The notes beneath the pieces were generated by a model that searched no databases, was not told the origin of the DNA, and saw only the letters and a list, made by a program, of their open reading frames with translations. The position numbers and the translations under genes were made by a program. Below are positions 16,995-26,064 of a DNA stretch of 64,000 nt, piece after piece. Source of the DNA: Chelativorans sp. J32 (GTDB taxonomy: Bacteria > Pseudomonadota > Alphaproteobacteria > Rhizobiales > Rhizobiaceae); NCBI RefSeq assembly GCF_000518985.1, contig NZ_JAEQ01000003.1, positions 1 to 64,000 on the forward strand. The letters run 5' to 3'. Each line of letters begins with the position of its first letter. Position 1 is the stretch's first letter.

Positions 16995-18488
16995 TTACTC
17001 GCTTACTTCTTCATTTCGGGGTCGAATCCAGGAATATACGATTGATATCCATATGAGGCAGGACAACGCGAACAACGCCAGAGCGATCGGGCGATTGATG
17101 AAGTCAATCAGGCTTCCCTGGAATTTAATAAGCGTCGTAATCAGGTTTTCTTCCAAAATAGGCCCGATCACGATCCCCAGAACACATGGCGCTACAGGAA
17201 AGTCGTTCTCTTCCATCAGATAACCGACGATACCGAAGATCAGCATAATGGTGACGCCGTAAACAGAATTGTTAGATGCAAACGCTCCGACGATGCAAAA
17301 GATCAGGATCAATGGCATCAGCACGGATTTTGATACCCGCAGAATATTCTTTGCAAACTTGATAAGCACCCAGCCGAGCGGGATCATGATCAGGTTGGCC
17401 AGGATGAAGATCAGGAATACGGCGTAGATCGTCTGGGGATTGAACAGGAAGAGCGTCGGCCCGGGATTCATGCCCTTGACATACAGCACGCCGACCACGA
17501 TGGCCGTGATCGTGTCGCCCGGAATGCCGAACACTAATGCCGGGACCCAGGCGCTTGAAAGCGACGCGTTATTCGACGAGGTGGCTTCCACGACGCCTTC
17601 CGCATGACCGGTCTCGTACTTTTCCGGTGTGCGGGAGAAGCGTCGACTGATCGCATAGCTGACATACGCGGCTACATCGGAGCCCGCGCCAGGCAAGATG
17701 CCGATTACGGTGCCGGTGAGATTGCCGCGCAACATCTGACGCCAATAGGTTTTCAGCATGAATCCCCAATGACGAAAAATATTGCCTACGGTTTTCGGAA
17801 CCGCTTCCTTTTCACCACCGCCGTTCATCGCGGCCCGCAGCACCATGGAAATGGCAAAGATTCCGATCATAACGGGAATGAAATCGATGCCGCCCAACAT
17901 GTCGGTCGAGCCAAAGGTAAGACGCGGCACGCCGGCGGGATTATCGAGGCCTACGCTACCAATCGTCAGGCCCATCAACAGGCTCAAAAAGCCTCTTTCT
18001 AAACTTCCGGACCCCATGAAGACCGCACAGGTCAGCCCGAGTAGAGCCATCCAGAAATATTCCTGCGAGGAAAAACTCATGGCGAATTCGGCCAGCGACG
18101 GCGCGGCGAAGATCAGGACCAGCGTCCCAAAAAGTCCGCCGATTGCTGAAAACAGAACGCAGGCTCCAAGCCCGAGTTCGGCCTGCCCTTTCTGCGTCAA
18201 CTGGTACGTGTCTTCGACATAGGCAGCTGATGAGGGCGTGCCGGGGATGCGCAACAGCGCGCCGGGAATGTCTCCGGCAAAAATTGCCATGGCCGAGCAC
18301 GCAACCATCGCGCCAACAGCCGCGACCGGCTCCATGAAAAATGTCAGCGGCACGAGCATGGCGGTGGCCATGGTCGCTGTGAGACCGGGAATCGCTCCCA
18401 CGAAGAGCCCAAATATGGAAGCAGCGATTACCGCCAGCAACACGTTCCAAGTTGCGACGAGATTTAACGCTTGGATTAAGACGTCCAT
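16995..18488 (-). CDS. tctA: TTT transporter large membrane subunit TctA
   Basis: A 497-residue integral membrane protein with about 11-12 predicted segments, the main channel subunit of a tripartite tricarboxylate-type importer. The two internal TctA signatures are visible: FGLFVGAIPGLTATMATAML near the N-terminus and NLTGTVIGILPGAGSDVAAY in the second half. ATG 18488 follows an AAGGAG site. It lies 13 bp after tctB and is the last gene of tctCBA. It imports an anionic solute using an ion gradient; the substrate is presumably a carboxylate. Confidence 0.93.
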   Translation of the reverse strand: MDVLIQALNLVATWNVLLAVIAASIFGLFVGAIPGLTATMATAMLVPLTFFMEPVAAVGAMVACSAMAIFAGDIPGALLRIPGTPSSAAYVEDTYQLTQKGQAELGLGACVLFSAIGGLFGTLVLIFAAPSLAEFAMSFSSQEYFWMALLGLTCAVFMGSGSLERGFLSLLMGLTIGSVGLDNPAGVPRLTFGSTDMLGGIDFIPVMIGIFAISMVLRAAMNGGGEKEAVPKTVGNIFRHWGFMLKTYWRQMLRGNLTGTVIGILPGAGSDVAAYVSYAISRRFSRTPEKYETGHAEGVVEATSSNNASLSSAWVPALVFGIPGDTITAIVVGVLYVKGMNPGPTLFLFNPQTIYAVFLIFILANLIMIPLGWVLIKFAKNILRVSKSVLMPLILIFCIVGAFASNNSVYGVTIMLIFGIVGYLMEENDFPVAPCVLGIVIGPILEENLITTLIKFQGSLIDFINRPIALALFALSCLIWISIVYSWIRPRNEEVSE

Positions 18489-18501
18489 CGCGCTGTACTC
18501 C

Positions 18502-18972
18502 TTACCAAGGCAGTCGCGGCATGATGCCGATAGGCAGCGACACGAGAAGCATCGTCCTGAAAATGAAGTCACAGGCGAATGCTGCGATCACGGTGAGTAT
18601 CAAAGCCTTCACCGGGTGAACTTTCAGAATCAGGAACATTGAAAAAATAATGATACTGGCGGTCGGGATAAAACCGAGGCGGCCCGCGAAGTAGATGTAA
18701 AAGACGATCAAAAGAACTGTAGCTGCCACGCTCAGCACCGCGCGAACGCTTTTCACCTCGGTTGCCAGATAGACGAACGGTACGCCGCGTTGCCGGATTC
18801 CAGTGTAAAGCAGCCTTGCCGAGCAACCGATAATGCCGACCGATATAAGCAGCGGAAATGTCGCCGCCCCATAGTTTTGGCCGGGTATCGAGGGCAGACT
18901 GTAGGAATACAAGGCTAGAGAAATGCCCGTCACAAGGAAAATTAGTCCAAGAGCCGCATCGCTAAACCGCAT
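18502..18972 (-). CDS. tctB: TTT transporter small membrane subunit TctB
   Basis: A 156-residue protein with four hydrophobic segments (LGLIFLVTGISLALYSY; FPLLISVGIIGCSARLL; AVLSVAATVLLIVFYIYFAG; then about 110-150), the usual topology and length of TctB. The N-terminal AALGLIFLVTG and the LPSIPGQNYGAATFP loop are typical. It lies between tctC and tctA in the same operon with short spacings. TctB helps the large subunit; no catalytic residues are known. Confidence 0.88.
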   Translation of the reverse strand: MRFSDAALGLIFLVTGISLALYSYSLPSIPGQNYGAATFPLLISVGIIGCSARLLYTGIRQRGVPFVYLATEVKSVRAVLSVAATVLLIVFYIYFAGRLGFIPTASIIIFSMFLILKVHPVKALILTVIAAFACDFIFRTMLLVSLPIGIMPRLPW

Positions 18973-19044
18973 GAGATGAACCTCGATAGCGCCAGAGCTA
19001 AAACAGGCCGCAGCACTGCAACGGCCTGTCCAGGAGCCATATCG

Positions 19045-20010
19045 TTATTTCGCGAGCCCGATGGCTTTCATCGTCTCGCCGAAGCTGGCATCTGTCGTTT
19101 CAAGGAATGTTCCGAACTCTTCACCGCCGAGATAGCGCGTGCCGAACCCCTGTGAGCTCATGAACTCCTGGTACTCTTCGCTCTGGTAGACGGCATCGAG
19201 AGCGGCAATCAGACGATCCCTGACATCATCTGGAAGGTCTGCCGGCGCCACAATACCGCGCCATGCGCCAAACTGCCAATCCGAACCGGTCTCTTCTTTC
19301 AGTGTTGGCACGTCCGGAAACAGTTTCGAGCGTTCGCTGCTCATATAGGCCAGGGATTTCACCCGTCCGGCTTCAATCAGACCGCGCGCTTCAACAAGTG
19401 AGGATGGAACGATATGGGTTCCGCCCGACAGCAGTTCCTGAAGACCACTCGCCGCGCCGTCGCTGGGAACCCACGTAACTTTGGAGGGATCTATATCGGC
19501 ATCATTAAGCAGTCCTGCGATGGCGACATGCCAGCTCGATCCCTGACCGCTTCCCGTTGCGCGGAACGTTCCCGGGGGCGAATCCTTGATTGCCTGAAGC
19601 AGGTCGTTGACATTATCAAATTCAGAGTTTGCCGCGACCTGAACGCCTGCCGGGTCCACGTTCATAAGAGCGAGCGGCGTGTAGACGGTGTAGTTCAGAT
19701 CCGTCAGACCCAACCAATGCATCAAATTGACCTCGGTGGTGGCTAGCCCGATCGTGTATCCATCCGGTTCGGCATCTGCCATGGCCGAATGCCCCACCAC
19801 GCCCGACCCGCCAGTGCGGTTCACGACGTTTACTGGTTGGCCCAGTTCCTTCTCAAGTCCTACGGCGATAATGCGCGCCACAGCATCCGTACCACCGCCG
19901 GCACCCCACGCGACGTATAAGGTGATTGGACGATCAGGAAAGTCGGCCATTGCTGGGAAGGCGGCAGTAGAAAGCAGAACCGCAGCGGCCAAGCTCTTAG
20001 CAAATCTCAT
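19045..20010 (-). CDS. tctC: TTT transporter periplasmic binding protein TctC (Bug family)
   Basis: A 321-residue exported protein: signal peptide MRFAKSLAAAVLLSTAAFPA with cleavage after AMA, then the Bug-family start FPDRPITLYVAWGAGGGTDA and the GGSGVVGHSAMADAEPDGYT region that lines the ligand site. It captures the solute for TctAB in the periplasm. GGAGGAG precedes the ATG. It lies 28 bp after the SDR remnant and 363 bp after ADH2 in the same direction, so the operon ADH2-(SDR remnant)-tctCBA under operator copy 4 is likely. The ligand is unknown. Confidence 0.92.
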   Translation of the reverse strand: MRFAKSLAAAVLLSTAAFPAMADFPDRPITLYVAWGAGGGTDAVARIIAVGLEKELGQPVNVVNRTGGSGVVGHSAMADAEPDGYTIGLATTEVNLMHWLGLTDLNYTVYTPLALMNVDPAGVQVAANSEFDNVNDLLQAIKDSPPGTFRATGSGQGSSWHVAIAGLLNDADIDPSKVTWVPSDGAASGLQELLSGGTHIVPSSLVEARGLIEAGRVKSLAYMSSERSKLFPDVPTLKEETGSDWQFGAWRGIVAPADLPDDVRDRLIAALDAVYQSEEYQEFMSSQGFGTRYLGGEEFGTFLETTDASFGETMKAIGLAK

Positions 20011-20037
20011 CTTTTTCTCCTCCAGATAATTTTTAAC

Positions 20038-20328
20038 CTAGACAAAAGCCTCGGGTGACGGTGACTTTTTTATCAGTTTCCCCAATTCTCCCACTTTTCG
20101 TTGCCGGCAACCCTGTAACCCGCCTGCGACAGTAATGATTGTACCCGTTGCGAACGCGGATCTTGGCGAGGCGAGCCACAAAGCAGCGCGGGCGATGTCA
20201 TTCGGCCCGGCTATCTTCCCATAGGGGTATTGCGGCTTGATGCAGACGTCGTAACCCTCAGTAAAAAGCCGTGCGGTTGCGGCACCGATACCGTGGCCTG
20301 TCTCCCGTGATGACGGCGATTGGCTCAT
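20038..20328 (-). pseudogene. SDR gene with large internal deletion
   Basis: The N-terminal piece (GHGIGAATARLFTEGYDVCI) and the C-terminal piece (YGKIAGPNDIARAALWLASP, then TIITVAGGL) of an SDR are joined with about 160 residues missing between them. The missing part contains the catalytic Ser-Tyr-Lys region, so the product is inactive. It lies directly downstream of ADH2, just as the intact SDR follows ADH1. The open frame was kept by chance or because the following tctC is translated after it. Confidence 0.85.
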
Positions 20329-20373
20329 GAGAATTTTCCGTAAGAGAGTATGGTATGCAACTTGTTCTCTCCG

Positions 20374-21501
20374 CTACATCACGCTTTCAAGGATCGCGGC
20401 ATAATCGTCCGCGTTAAGGCTGCGGGGGTTCGTTTGATGACTGTGATCGGCAAGCGCACGCTCGCATGTCAAAGGGAAGACGTTCCGTGTGACGCCCAGA
20501 TCGGAAAGTTTCGCTGGAATTCCCAGCTCACGGTTCAGCCTATCGAGCGCATCAGCCAATGACGTCCCGGACAGCGAGGCCAGCGCCTCCAGGTGCGCAA
20601 TCTTTTTCGCGGCAGCAGGCACGTTGGCATTCAGGCGCAGGACCGGCGGCATCAGGATCGCGTTGAGCGTTCCATGATGCAGTTTGAGTTCTTTCAATCC
20701 GCCAAGCGCATGACTTAGCGCATGGACCGCGCCGAGCCCTTTCTGGAATGTCAGCCCGCCCTGGAGCGCGCCCATCATCAACTCGGTTCGCGCATGGATA
20801 TCCGACCCGTTCGAGAATGCCACGGGCAACGCGTTCCAGATGCGAACGAAGCCATCGGTTGCGATCGCCTCCGCAGGCGAGTTGAAGCGCGGTGAAAGAT
20901 AGGTCTCAATGCAGTGCGACAAGGCATCGAGACCGGTCGCGGCCGTCAGGCTCGGAGGCAGACCGAGCGTCAGCTCCGGGTCACAGATGGCGCGACGGGG
21001 AATGATATATGGGCTGATGAAACCCAGCTTGCGGCCGTCGTCCAGCGTAATGAGGGCGGCGCGCCCCACTTCGGATCCGGTTCCGGCCGTCGTAGGCACC
21101 GCCACCAACGGTGCCACCGCGCTGGTAATCTTCGGAATGCCACCGAGGATGGCGGCATATTGCTCAAGCCTGCCATTGTGGGTCGCGAGAAGCGCGACAC
21201 CTTTGGCAAGATCGATCGGTGAGCCGCCTCCGATTGCGACGACACCGTTGCATCCAAACCGGCGATAGACATCCACCGCTGCCATAACGGCGCTTTCGGT
21301 GGGGTTTGTCGGAACATCGAGGAAGGTCGGAGCGGAACCGAGAAACTGTATGCTCGGCGTGTCAAGCAGCCCAGCGGCCCTGATGCCATGGTCGCTGATC
21401 ACCAATGGTCGCGTTACGCCAAGCTCGCCAAGGGCATCCGGTAAGGAACTGAGAGCTCCCGGTCCAAAATTGATCGTGGTGAGATAGTTGATGATGTGCA
21501 T
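20374..21501 (-). CDS. iron-containing alcohol dehydrogenase, copy 2
   Basis: A 375-residue iron-type alcohol dehydrogenase, intact. It has [60 protein letters not shown] and HHGTLNA. ATG 21501 (MHIINYLTT) aligns with the start of copy 1 and is preferred to ATG 21513. First gene of a probable operon with the SDR remnant and tctCBA, behind operator copy 4. Because its SDR partner is dead, the pathway step must rely on the intact SDR elsewhere or no longer need it. Confidence 0.88.
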   Translation of the reverse strand: MHIINYLTTINFGPGALSSLPDALGELGVTRPLVISDHGIRAAGLLDTPSIQFLGSAPTFLDVPTNPTESAVMAAVDVYRRFGCNGVVAIGGGSPIDLAKGVALLATHNGRLEQYAAILGGIPKITSAVAPLVAVPTTAGTGSEVGRAALITLDDGRKLGFISPYIIPRRAICDPELTLGLPPSLTAATGLDALSHCIETYLSPRFNSPAEAIATDGFVRIWNALPVAFSNGSDIHARTELMMGALQGGLTFQKGLGAVHALSHALGGLKELKLHHGTLNAILMPPVLRLNANVPAAAKKIAHLEALASLSGTSLADALDRLNRELGIPAKLSDLGVTRNVFPLTCERALADHSHQTNPRSLNADDYAAILESVM

Positions 21502-21768
21502 GTATATTTCCACGTGATGTAATCATTTTGCAGACGTGACGGCCGTTCGAAGCATCCGCTACTGCCGCGGAATCTATCCACAACGACCGCATAGCAACTT
21601 CTTCATGGCATTAGATGCAGCCTGCCGCTGAATGTTCGCGGCCAAAGGCACCCGCCACAGCGGAACGTGGCATTTCAAAGCCCACAAGATTTCCTCCCTT
21701 TTCGACCACGGCCAACTGAGCACTCGCCCGGTGATTTCCTCCTAACCGCACGAAGATGATCGTTATTG

Positions 21769-21827
21769 TTCAGCATGTGGTCTATATGTCCATATATGAT
21801 GGTTGCCTGTCGTGGACGGCTTGTCAA
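21769..21827 (-). promoter_or_regulatory. promoter and composite operator of the ADH2-tctCBA operon (copy 4)
   Basis: Minus-strand -35 TTGACA (21822-21827), 17-bp spacer, weak -10 AACCAT (21799-21804), five bases, operator 21769-21793. On the plus strand it reads GTTCAGCATGTGG followed by TCTATATGTCCA. This is the most diverged of the eight copies, but its orientation and spacing match the others. The leader to ATG 21501 would be about 280 nt. No gene is recognised in the rest of 21502-22084. Confidence 0.55.
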
Positions 21828-22084
21828 CCCGTCCGCGATCAGCAGCCCCATGGCTGGATATCGCGATGCGGCGTTTGCGCGAGCGATCCGAAGGGATTGC
21901 GCTTGAAGATGAGCAGCCGTCGCACGTTCGAAGGAACAACATACCGCCATTCGCGCTATCGCATCCTGCATCAATCCATAATGTGAACAGTGTGAGGCCG
22001 TTTGCGTAGACAACGCCTGCACGGTTCGGCGAGCCTGCTAAGGGGAGACATTGCGATGAAGGAACGATGCCCTCGGTGACGCCA

Positions 22085-22277
22085 GGTCGTCTCGATTTCC
22101 TGCAATGCCTTGCTCGCCCGGTTGCGTCAACGCGACCTGCTGCGAGGCCTTCAGGATGAGAGCCCGCGCTCGCCCAGCGCGACTAGGAGCGCAGCCGTTT
22201 CAGGTGGAGCCTGGAAATGATCGCGTGGAGCGGTCGGTAATGCTTGGGTTGCGTAAATGTTATACCGAGATCACATC
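22085..22277 (-). pseudogene. 5' remnant of a LysR gene and its promoter (direct repeat copy 1)
   Basis: About 193 bp closely match 28090-28284, the first about 53 codons plus upstream region of the intact LysR gene at 27322. Recognisable pieces are ISRLHLK and the TGCAATGCCTTGCTCGC block. The start codon is mutated (complement ATG to ATT) and an indel shifts the frame, so no product is expected. Together with the intact copy it forms a direct repeat that brackets about 6.2 kb (22085-28284). Confidence 0.85.
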
Positions 22278-22434
22278 TTCTCAGTTGTCGCGCGAGCGAA
22301 TACCGCAATACTGCGGTCGACCAAGTCTCTACGGCGATCACGATTAATAAGTTTTGCTGTTCAGGCCCAGATCCACAAGCCCGAATGATTGGCCAGGGCT
22401 GGGCGTGCGCTGATTTAAACGGGAGGAGAACGTA

Positions 22435-24174
22435 ATGACAGTCAGCCGACGCTCGTTGTTGAAGGCCGGTGCCGGAATCGCCGCCGCAGGGGTGGCCAGC
22501 AGCATGTTGCAGCCGAGCATCGCCAATGCCGCCGACCCGCGTGTAGCCGATGTCGTCGTTTTGGGTTGCGGCTCGGCGGGCCTCGCCGCCGCAGTCGCCG
22601 CCGCAGAGGCAGGCGCGTCGGTTATTGTCCTCGAGGCGCAACCGCACATTGGGGGACGTGGCATCGTCAGCTCAGGCAACATTCCCCTGGGAGGCGGAAC
22701 CGCTGCCCAGATGGCGGCCGGCATCGTGGATACGCCAGATCTCCTGTTTCGCGACCTTACCGACTGGTCCATCGTCCAGGCGAACGGCTTTCCGAGCTAC
22801 CGCTATAACGATCGCGAGGTCATCCGGGCATTTGCCGACATCAACGTCACCATTTACAACTTTCTGGTTCGCCATGGCGTCGTGTGGACGAGAAGCACGC
22901 CCGACAATGTCGGCGGCAATGAGGTCGGCAACTCCGTCAACCGCATGATGCACACGGCGATCATGGACTACCCCTCGGTCCGGACCGGCTTGCAGGTACC
23001 CGAGAACCAACGGCGCACGACGTCTCAAGGGCCCGGCTTCATATATCCGCTGGAGGCCGCAGCAAAAGCGCGTGGCGTGAGGATCCTGCTGAATCACCGT
23101 TTGGAGTCGCTGCACCGTATGCGACAGGGCGTGACCGGGGTCAAAGCCACTTATCAAGGCCGCACCGTTAACATTCAGGCACGCAAGGGCATAGTGATCG
23201 CGACCGGCGGCGGAAACGGGAATGTGGAATACCGCCGAATGTTCGACCCACGGCTCACCGCTGAGTACTGCGGCGTCGCTGGCGAGCCCTATTCCTTCCA
23301 AGACGCCAGCGGCATACTCGCAGGGCTGAATGTGGGCGCGGCCCTCGCGGGAATGTACAACCAGACCGGAGAGTTCGGCACTAACATCACCAAGCCAACC
23401 GCCATCGGAACGCGGTACAACTACTCGTTCCTGCAGTGGGGGCCCAATAGCCCTGTCTTCCACCTTGCGAAAGCTACGGGACTTTCCAACGTCAACTTCC
23501 AGAACATTATCCATGTAAACATGATCGGGAAGCGGTTTTACGACGAAACGGGAGGTCAGTTCGGGACGAACAGCGCTCGCTCGGTCAACCCGTACACTCC
23601 CAACAGCTACCTGAACGCCAAGAACATCACATACAACCCACAAAACTGGATCAACGCCGCTATGGCTGGAATCGGCGACGGCCACAACGGCGGTGGCCCG
23701 ATCTGGGCCATCTTCGATGCAGATGCCGTGGCGCGCCAGAGGTGGAATCCGGCGCCCCCCAATGTCGATCCTGACGGATTCTTCTTCCAGGCAAACTCGC
23801 TGGAGGAACTCGCACAGAAGATCGTCATGCCGTATCAGCGGGTTCCCATGCCGCCAAGCAACCTGGTCGAGACGGTGGCGCGGTACAACAGCTTTGTTGA
23901 CGCGGGTGCCGACGCCGACTTCGGCAAACCGACACCTCAATACAAGATCCAGAAGGCGCCCTTCTATGCCGCATGGTCGACGCCGGTGCTCCACGACCCC
24001 CGGTCCGGCCTGCGCATCAACGCCGCAAGCCAGGTCCTCGACTTTGCCGGCCAGGTAATTCCCGGCCTCTACGCCGCCGGCGAAGCTGCTGGCGGGTTCA
24101 GTCAGCACGGGAACGGTCGAGCTCTCGCTCAGGGCTACATTGCAGGAAGGCACGCAGCTCTCCGTTCCGTATAG
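22435..24174 (+). CDS. Tat-exported FAD-dependent oxidoreductase (fumarate reductase/ketosteroid dehydrogenase-like)
   Basis: A 579-residue flavoprotein. The N-terminus has a twin-arginine signal (SRRSLLKAGAGIAAAGVAS) ending near SIANA, so it is folded in the cytoplasm and exported to the periplasm. An FAD dinucleotide motif follows (VVVLGCGSAGLAAAVAAAEA, about 40-60, then VIVLEA), and the C-terminus has the typical GLYAAGEAAGGFSQHGNGRA flavin motif. The family includes fumarate reductases, tricarballylate dehydrogenase and ketosteroid dehydrogenases. No heme or cytochrome domain is attached, so the electron partner is unknown. GGGAGGAG lies before the ATG. It sits inside the LysR direct repeat but has no neighbouring intact enzyme. 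Confidence 0.85.
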   Translation: MTVSRRSLLKAGAGIAAAGVASSMLQPSIANAADPRVADVVVLGCGSAGLAAAVAAAEAGASVIVLEAQPHIGGRGIVSSGNIPLGGGTAAQMAAGIVDTPDLLFRDLTDWSIVQANGFPSYRYNDREVIRAFADINVTIYNFLVRHGVVWTRSTPDNVGGNEVGNSVNRMMHTAIMDYPSVRTGLQVPENQRRTTSQGPGFIYPLEAAAKARGVRILLNHRLESLHRMRQGVTGVKATYQGRTVNIQARKGIVIATGGGNGNVEYRRMFDPRLTAEYCGVAGEPYSFQDASGILAGLNVGAALAGMYNQTGEFGTNITKPTAIGTRYNYSFLQWGPNSPVFHLAKATGLSNVNFQNIIHVNMIGKRFYDETGGQFGTNSARSVNPYTPNSYLNAKNITYNPQNWINAAMAGIGDGHNGGGPIWAIFDADAVARQRWNPAPPNVDPDGFFFQANSLEELAQKIVMPYQRVPMPPSNLVETVARYNSFVDAGADADFGKPTPQYKIQKAPFYAAWSTPVLHDPRSGLRINAASQVLDFAGQVIPGLYAAGEAAGGFSQHGNGRALAQGYIAGRHAALRSV

Positions 24175-24198
24175 CTAGGACTGCAACTCTCTACAACG

Positions 24199-24232
24199 AT
24201 CCCGCCAGGCCTCTCGGTCCGGCGGGATTATC
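24199..24232 (+). terminator. terminator-like hairpin after the flavoprotein gene
   Basis: The arms ATCCCGCC (24199-24206) and GGCGGGAT (24221-24228) form a strong stem with a 14-nt loop, 25 bp after the stop. The T tail is poor (TATCTGTTCC), so termination may be partial. Confidence 0.6.
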
Positions 24233-24394
24233 TGTTCCTCGGGCCCGAGGCCGTTGATTCCAGCGCGTGCGGCCGGCCATCAGCGCCGTCCAATCACACG
24301 GTCATGATTGCGCGTCACCTAGGCACGCACCGGAGTAGCTTCCAGTGCACCCACTCCGACCGCTTCTATCGGCAACATCAGGTTCTCGTATCCC

Positions 24395-24565
24395 CGGGTG
24401 GTCCGGCCACCGCGAGGGCGAGGACCCGGTGGCGCAGGGCAACCGCCTGGTGGGCCCGGAAACCCTGGATGCCACCATGGCCGCATTCGCCAACCATACC
24501 GACCGTGACCTGGCCGAGCGGCTGCTGCTCGCCCTGAGGGCCGTGAGTCCACGGGCGCGGACGCC
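24395..24565 (+). pseudogene. remnant of a DUF1028 gene (C-terminal part)
   Basis: The plus-strand frame reads EDPVAQGNRLVGPETLDATM, then AFANHTDRDLAERLLLALRA, the pattern of DUF1028 proteins (Ntn-hydrolase-like fold, function uncertain; often near amidase and amino-acid genes). Only the segment around the conserved QGN motif is left, with no start and no intact C-terminus. It is the first piece of a 2.8-kb block of decayed genes with unusually high GC. Confidence 0.5.
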
Positions 24566-24623
24566 GAGGGCGCCTTGTCGGGCGCCAAGGAGCCTTTTGC
24601 TCCACTACTGCGCGCGGAGCAGA

Positions 24624-26050
24624 TCAGGCGGCCGTAAACGCCGTCTTGACCGTCGTGTAGTACTCCGCGGCGTACCGGCCCTGCTCGCGCGGCCCGTAGC
24701 TGGAGCCTTTGCGATCGCCGAGGGGCACGTGGTAGTCCACGCCCGCGGTCGGCAGCTTCACCATCACCACACCGGCCTCTACGTGGCGCTTGAAATGCGT
24801 CGCGTACTTGTGGGAGGTCGTGGGTAATGCCGGAGCAGAGACCGAACTCGGAGTTATTGGCCACGGCCAGTGCCTCCTCGTCGTTCTTTGCGCGGATGAC
24901 GCTCACCACGGGGCCGAACACTTCTTCGCGGCTGATGCGCATCGCCGCCGTCGTCTCCGCGAACAGGGCGGGACGCATGTAGTAGCCGAGTGCCCCATCG
25001 CCATTTCTGTGGATCGCCTCGCCGCCGTCACCAGCTTGGCGCCTTCGGCCGTGGCGATCGCCACGTATTGGAGGTTCTACGCGAGCTGCTTATCGTCGAC
25101 CACGGGACCGATGTAGGTGCCCTTCTTGCGCCCGTCGTCGAGCTTCAGCGCCTTCATCTTTTCCGCCATTGCAGCGATGAAGCGGTCGTAGATGCCTTCA
25201 GTGACGATCAGCCGCGAGGAGGCCGCCGCGCTGGCCGGTGGAGAAGAAGCCGCTGTTCAACGCCCCGTTCACCGCGACGTCCAGGCAGGCGTTGTCGAGC
25301 ACCACCATCGGATTCTTGCCGCCCATCTCCAGCTGGAACTTGGCCCCCGCGCGACACAGGCCTGCGGGATGCGATAGCCGGTGGCCACCAAGCCGGTGAA
25401 GCTGATCGCGTTGGCGCGTTTGTCGTCCAGCGACATCTGGCCCACTTCGGAGCCGGCGGCCCATCACCGGTTGAACACTTCCGCGGGCAGGCCCACGCGG
25501 CGCAGGATATCGGCGATGGTCCAGGCGCTGCCGGGCACGAGATCGGTCGGCGAGCCGGCTTGAGTACCACGGCGTTGCCGCAGGCCAGGGCCGGGGCGGT
25601 CTTCCAGGCGAGGAGCGCGATGGGGAAGTTCCAGGGCGTGATCAGGCCCGCGGCGCCTGTAGGCCCGCGGGTGACTTCCACGCCGACGCCTGGGCGCGCG
25701 GAAGGCACCACGTCGCACCCGACAGGCAGGGCTTCGCCGGCAAAGAACTCGAAGATGTTGCCGGCCATGCTACCTCGTCGATGGCCTCGGGCATGGTCTT
25801 GCCTTCCTTGCGGGCGAGCAGGTCGCCCAGTTCGGCCTTGCGCGCCAGGATCTCGGCGCCGGCGGCGTCGAGGATGTCGAAGCGCTGTTGCGGGTTGGAC
25901 AGGTCCTAGGCGCTGCGGCGGTGGCCTGCCTGGCCGGGGCCGCGTCGGCTTGTGCGAACTCGCCATTGACGTGCGCGTGTTCAAGGGATTGATGTCGCGG
26001 GAGACGCGAGGGCCTTCGACCCACCCGCCGCCGATCAGGTTGTTGAACAT
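24624..26050 (-). pseudogene. aldehyde dehydrogenase gene with many frameshifts
   Basis: Pieces in several frames follow the aldehyde dehydrogenase order: [48 protein letters not shown] (cofactor region), [26 protein letters not shown] (catalytic Glu region), EEVFGPVVSVIRAKNDEEAL, EFGLCSGI and a final TTVKTAFTAA. At least five frame changes occur. The high GC and the protein pattern differ from KGSADH at 5859, so it is not a recent copy of that gene. It lies 14 bp after the decayed alcohol dehydrogenase in the same direction. If the frameshifts were assembly errors the gene could be real, but neighbouring genes are clean, which argues for decay. Confidence 0.8.
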
Positions 26051-26064
26051 AGTGTGCTTGCTTC

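Noticed and set aside
22672-24153. Minus-strand frame of 493 codons opposite the flavoprotein gene
   Set aside because: A mirror frame of a well-supported FAD protein; no family motif and no ribosome-binding site.
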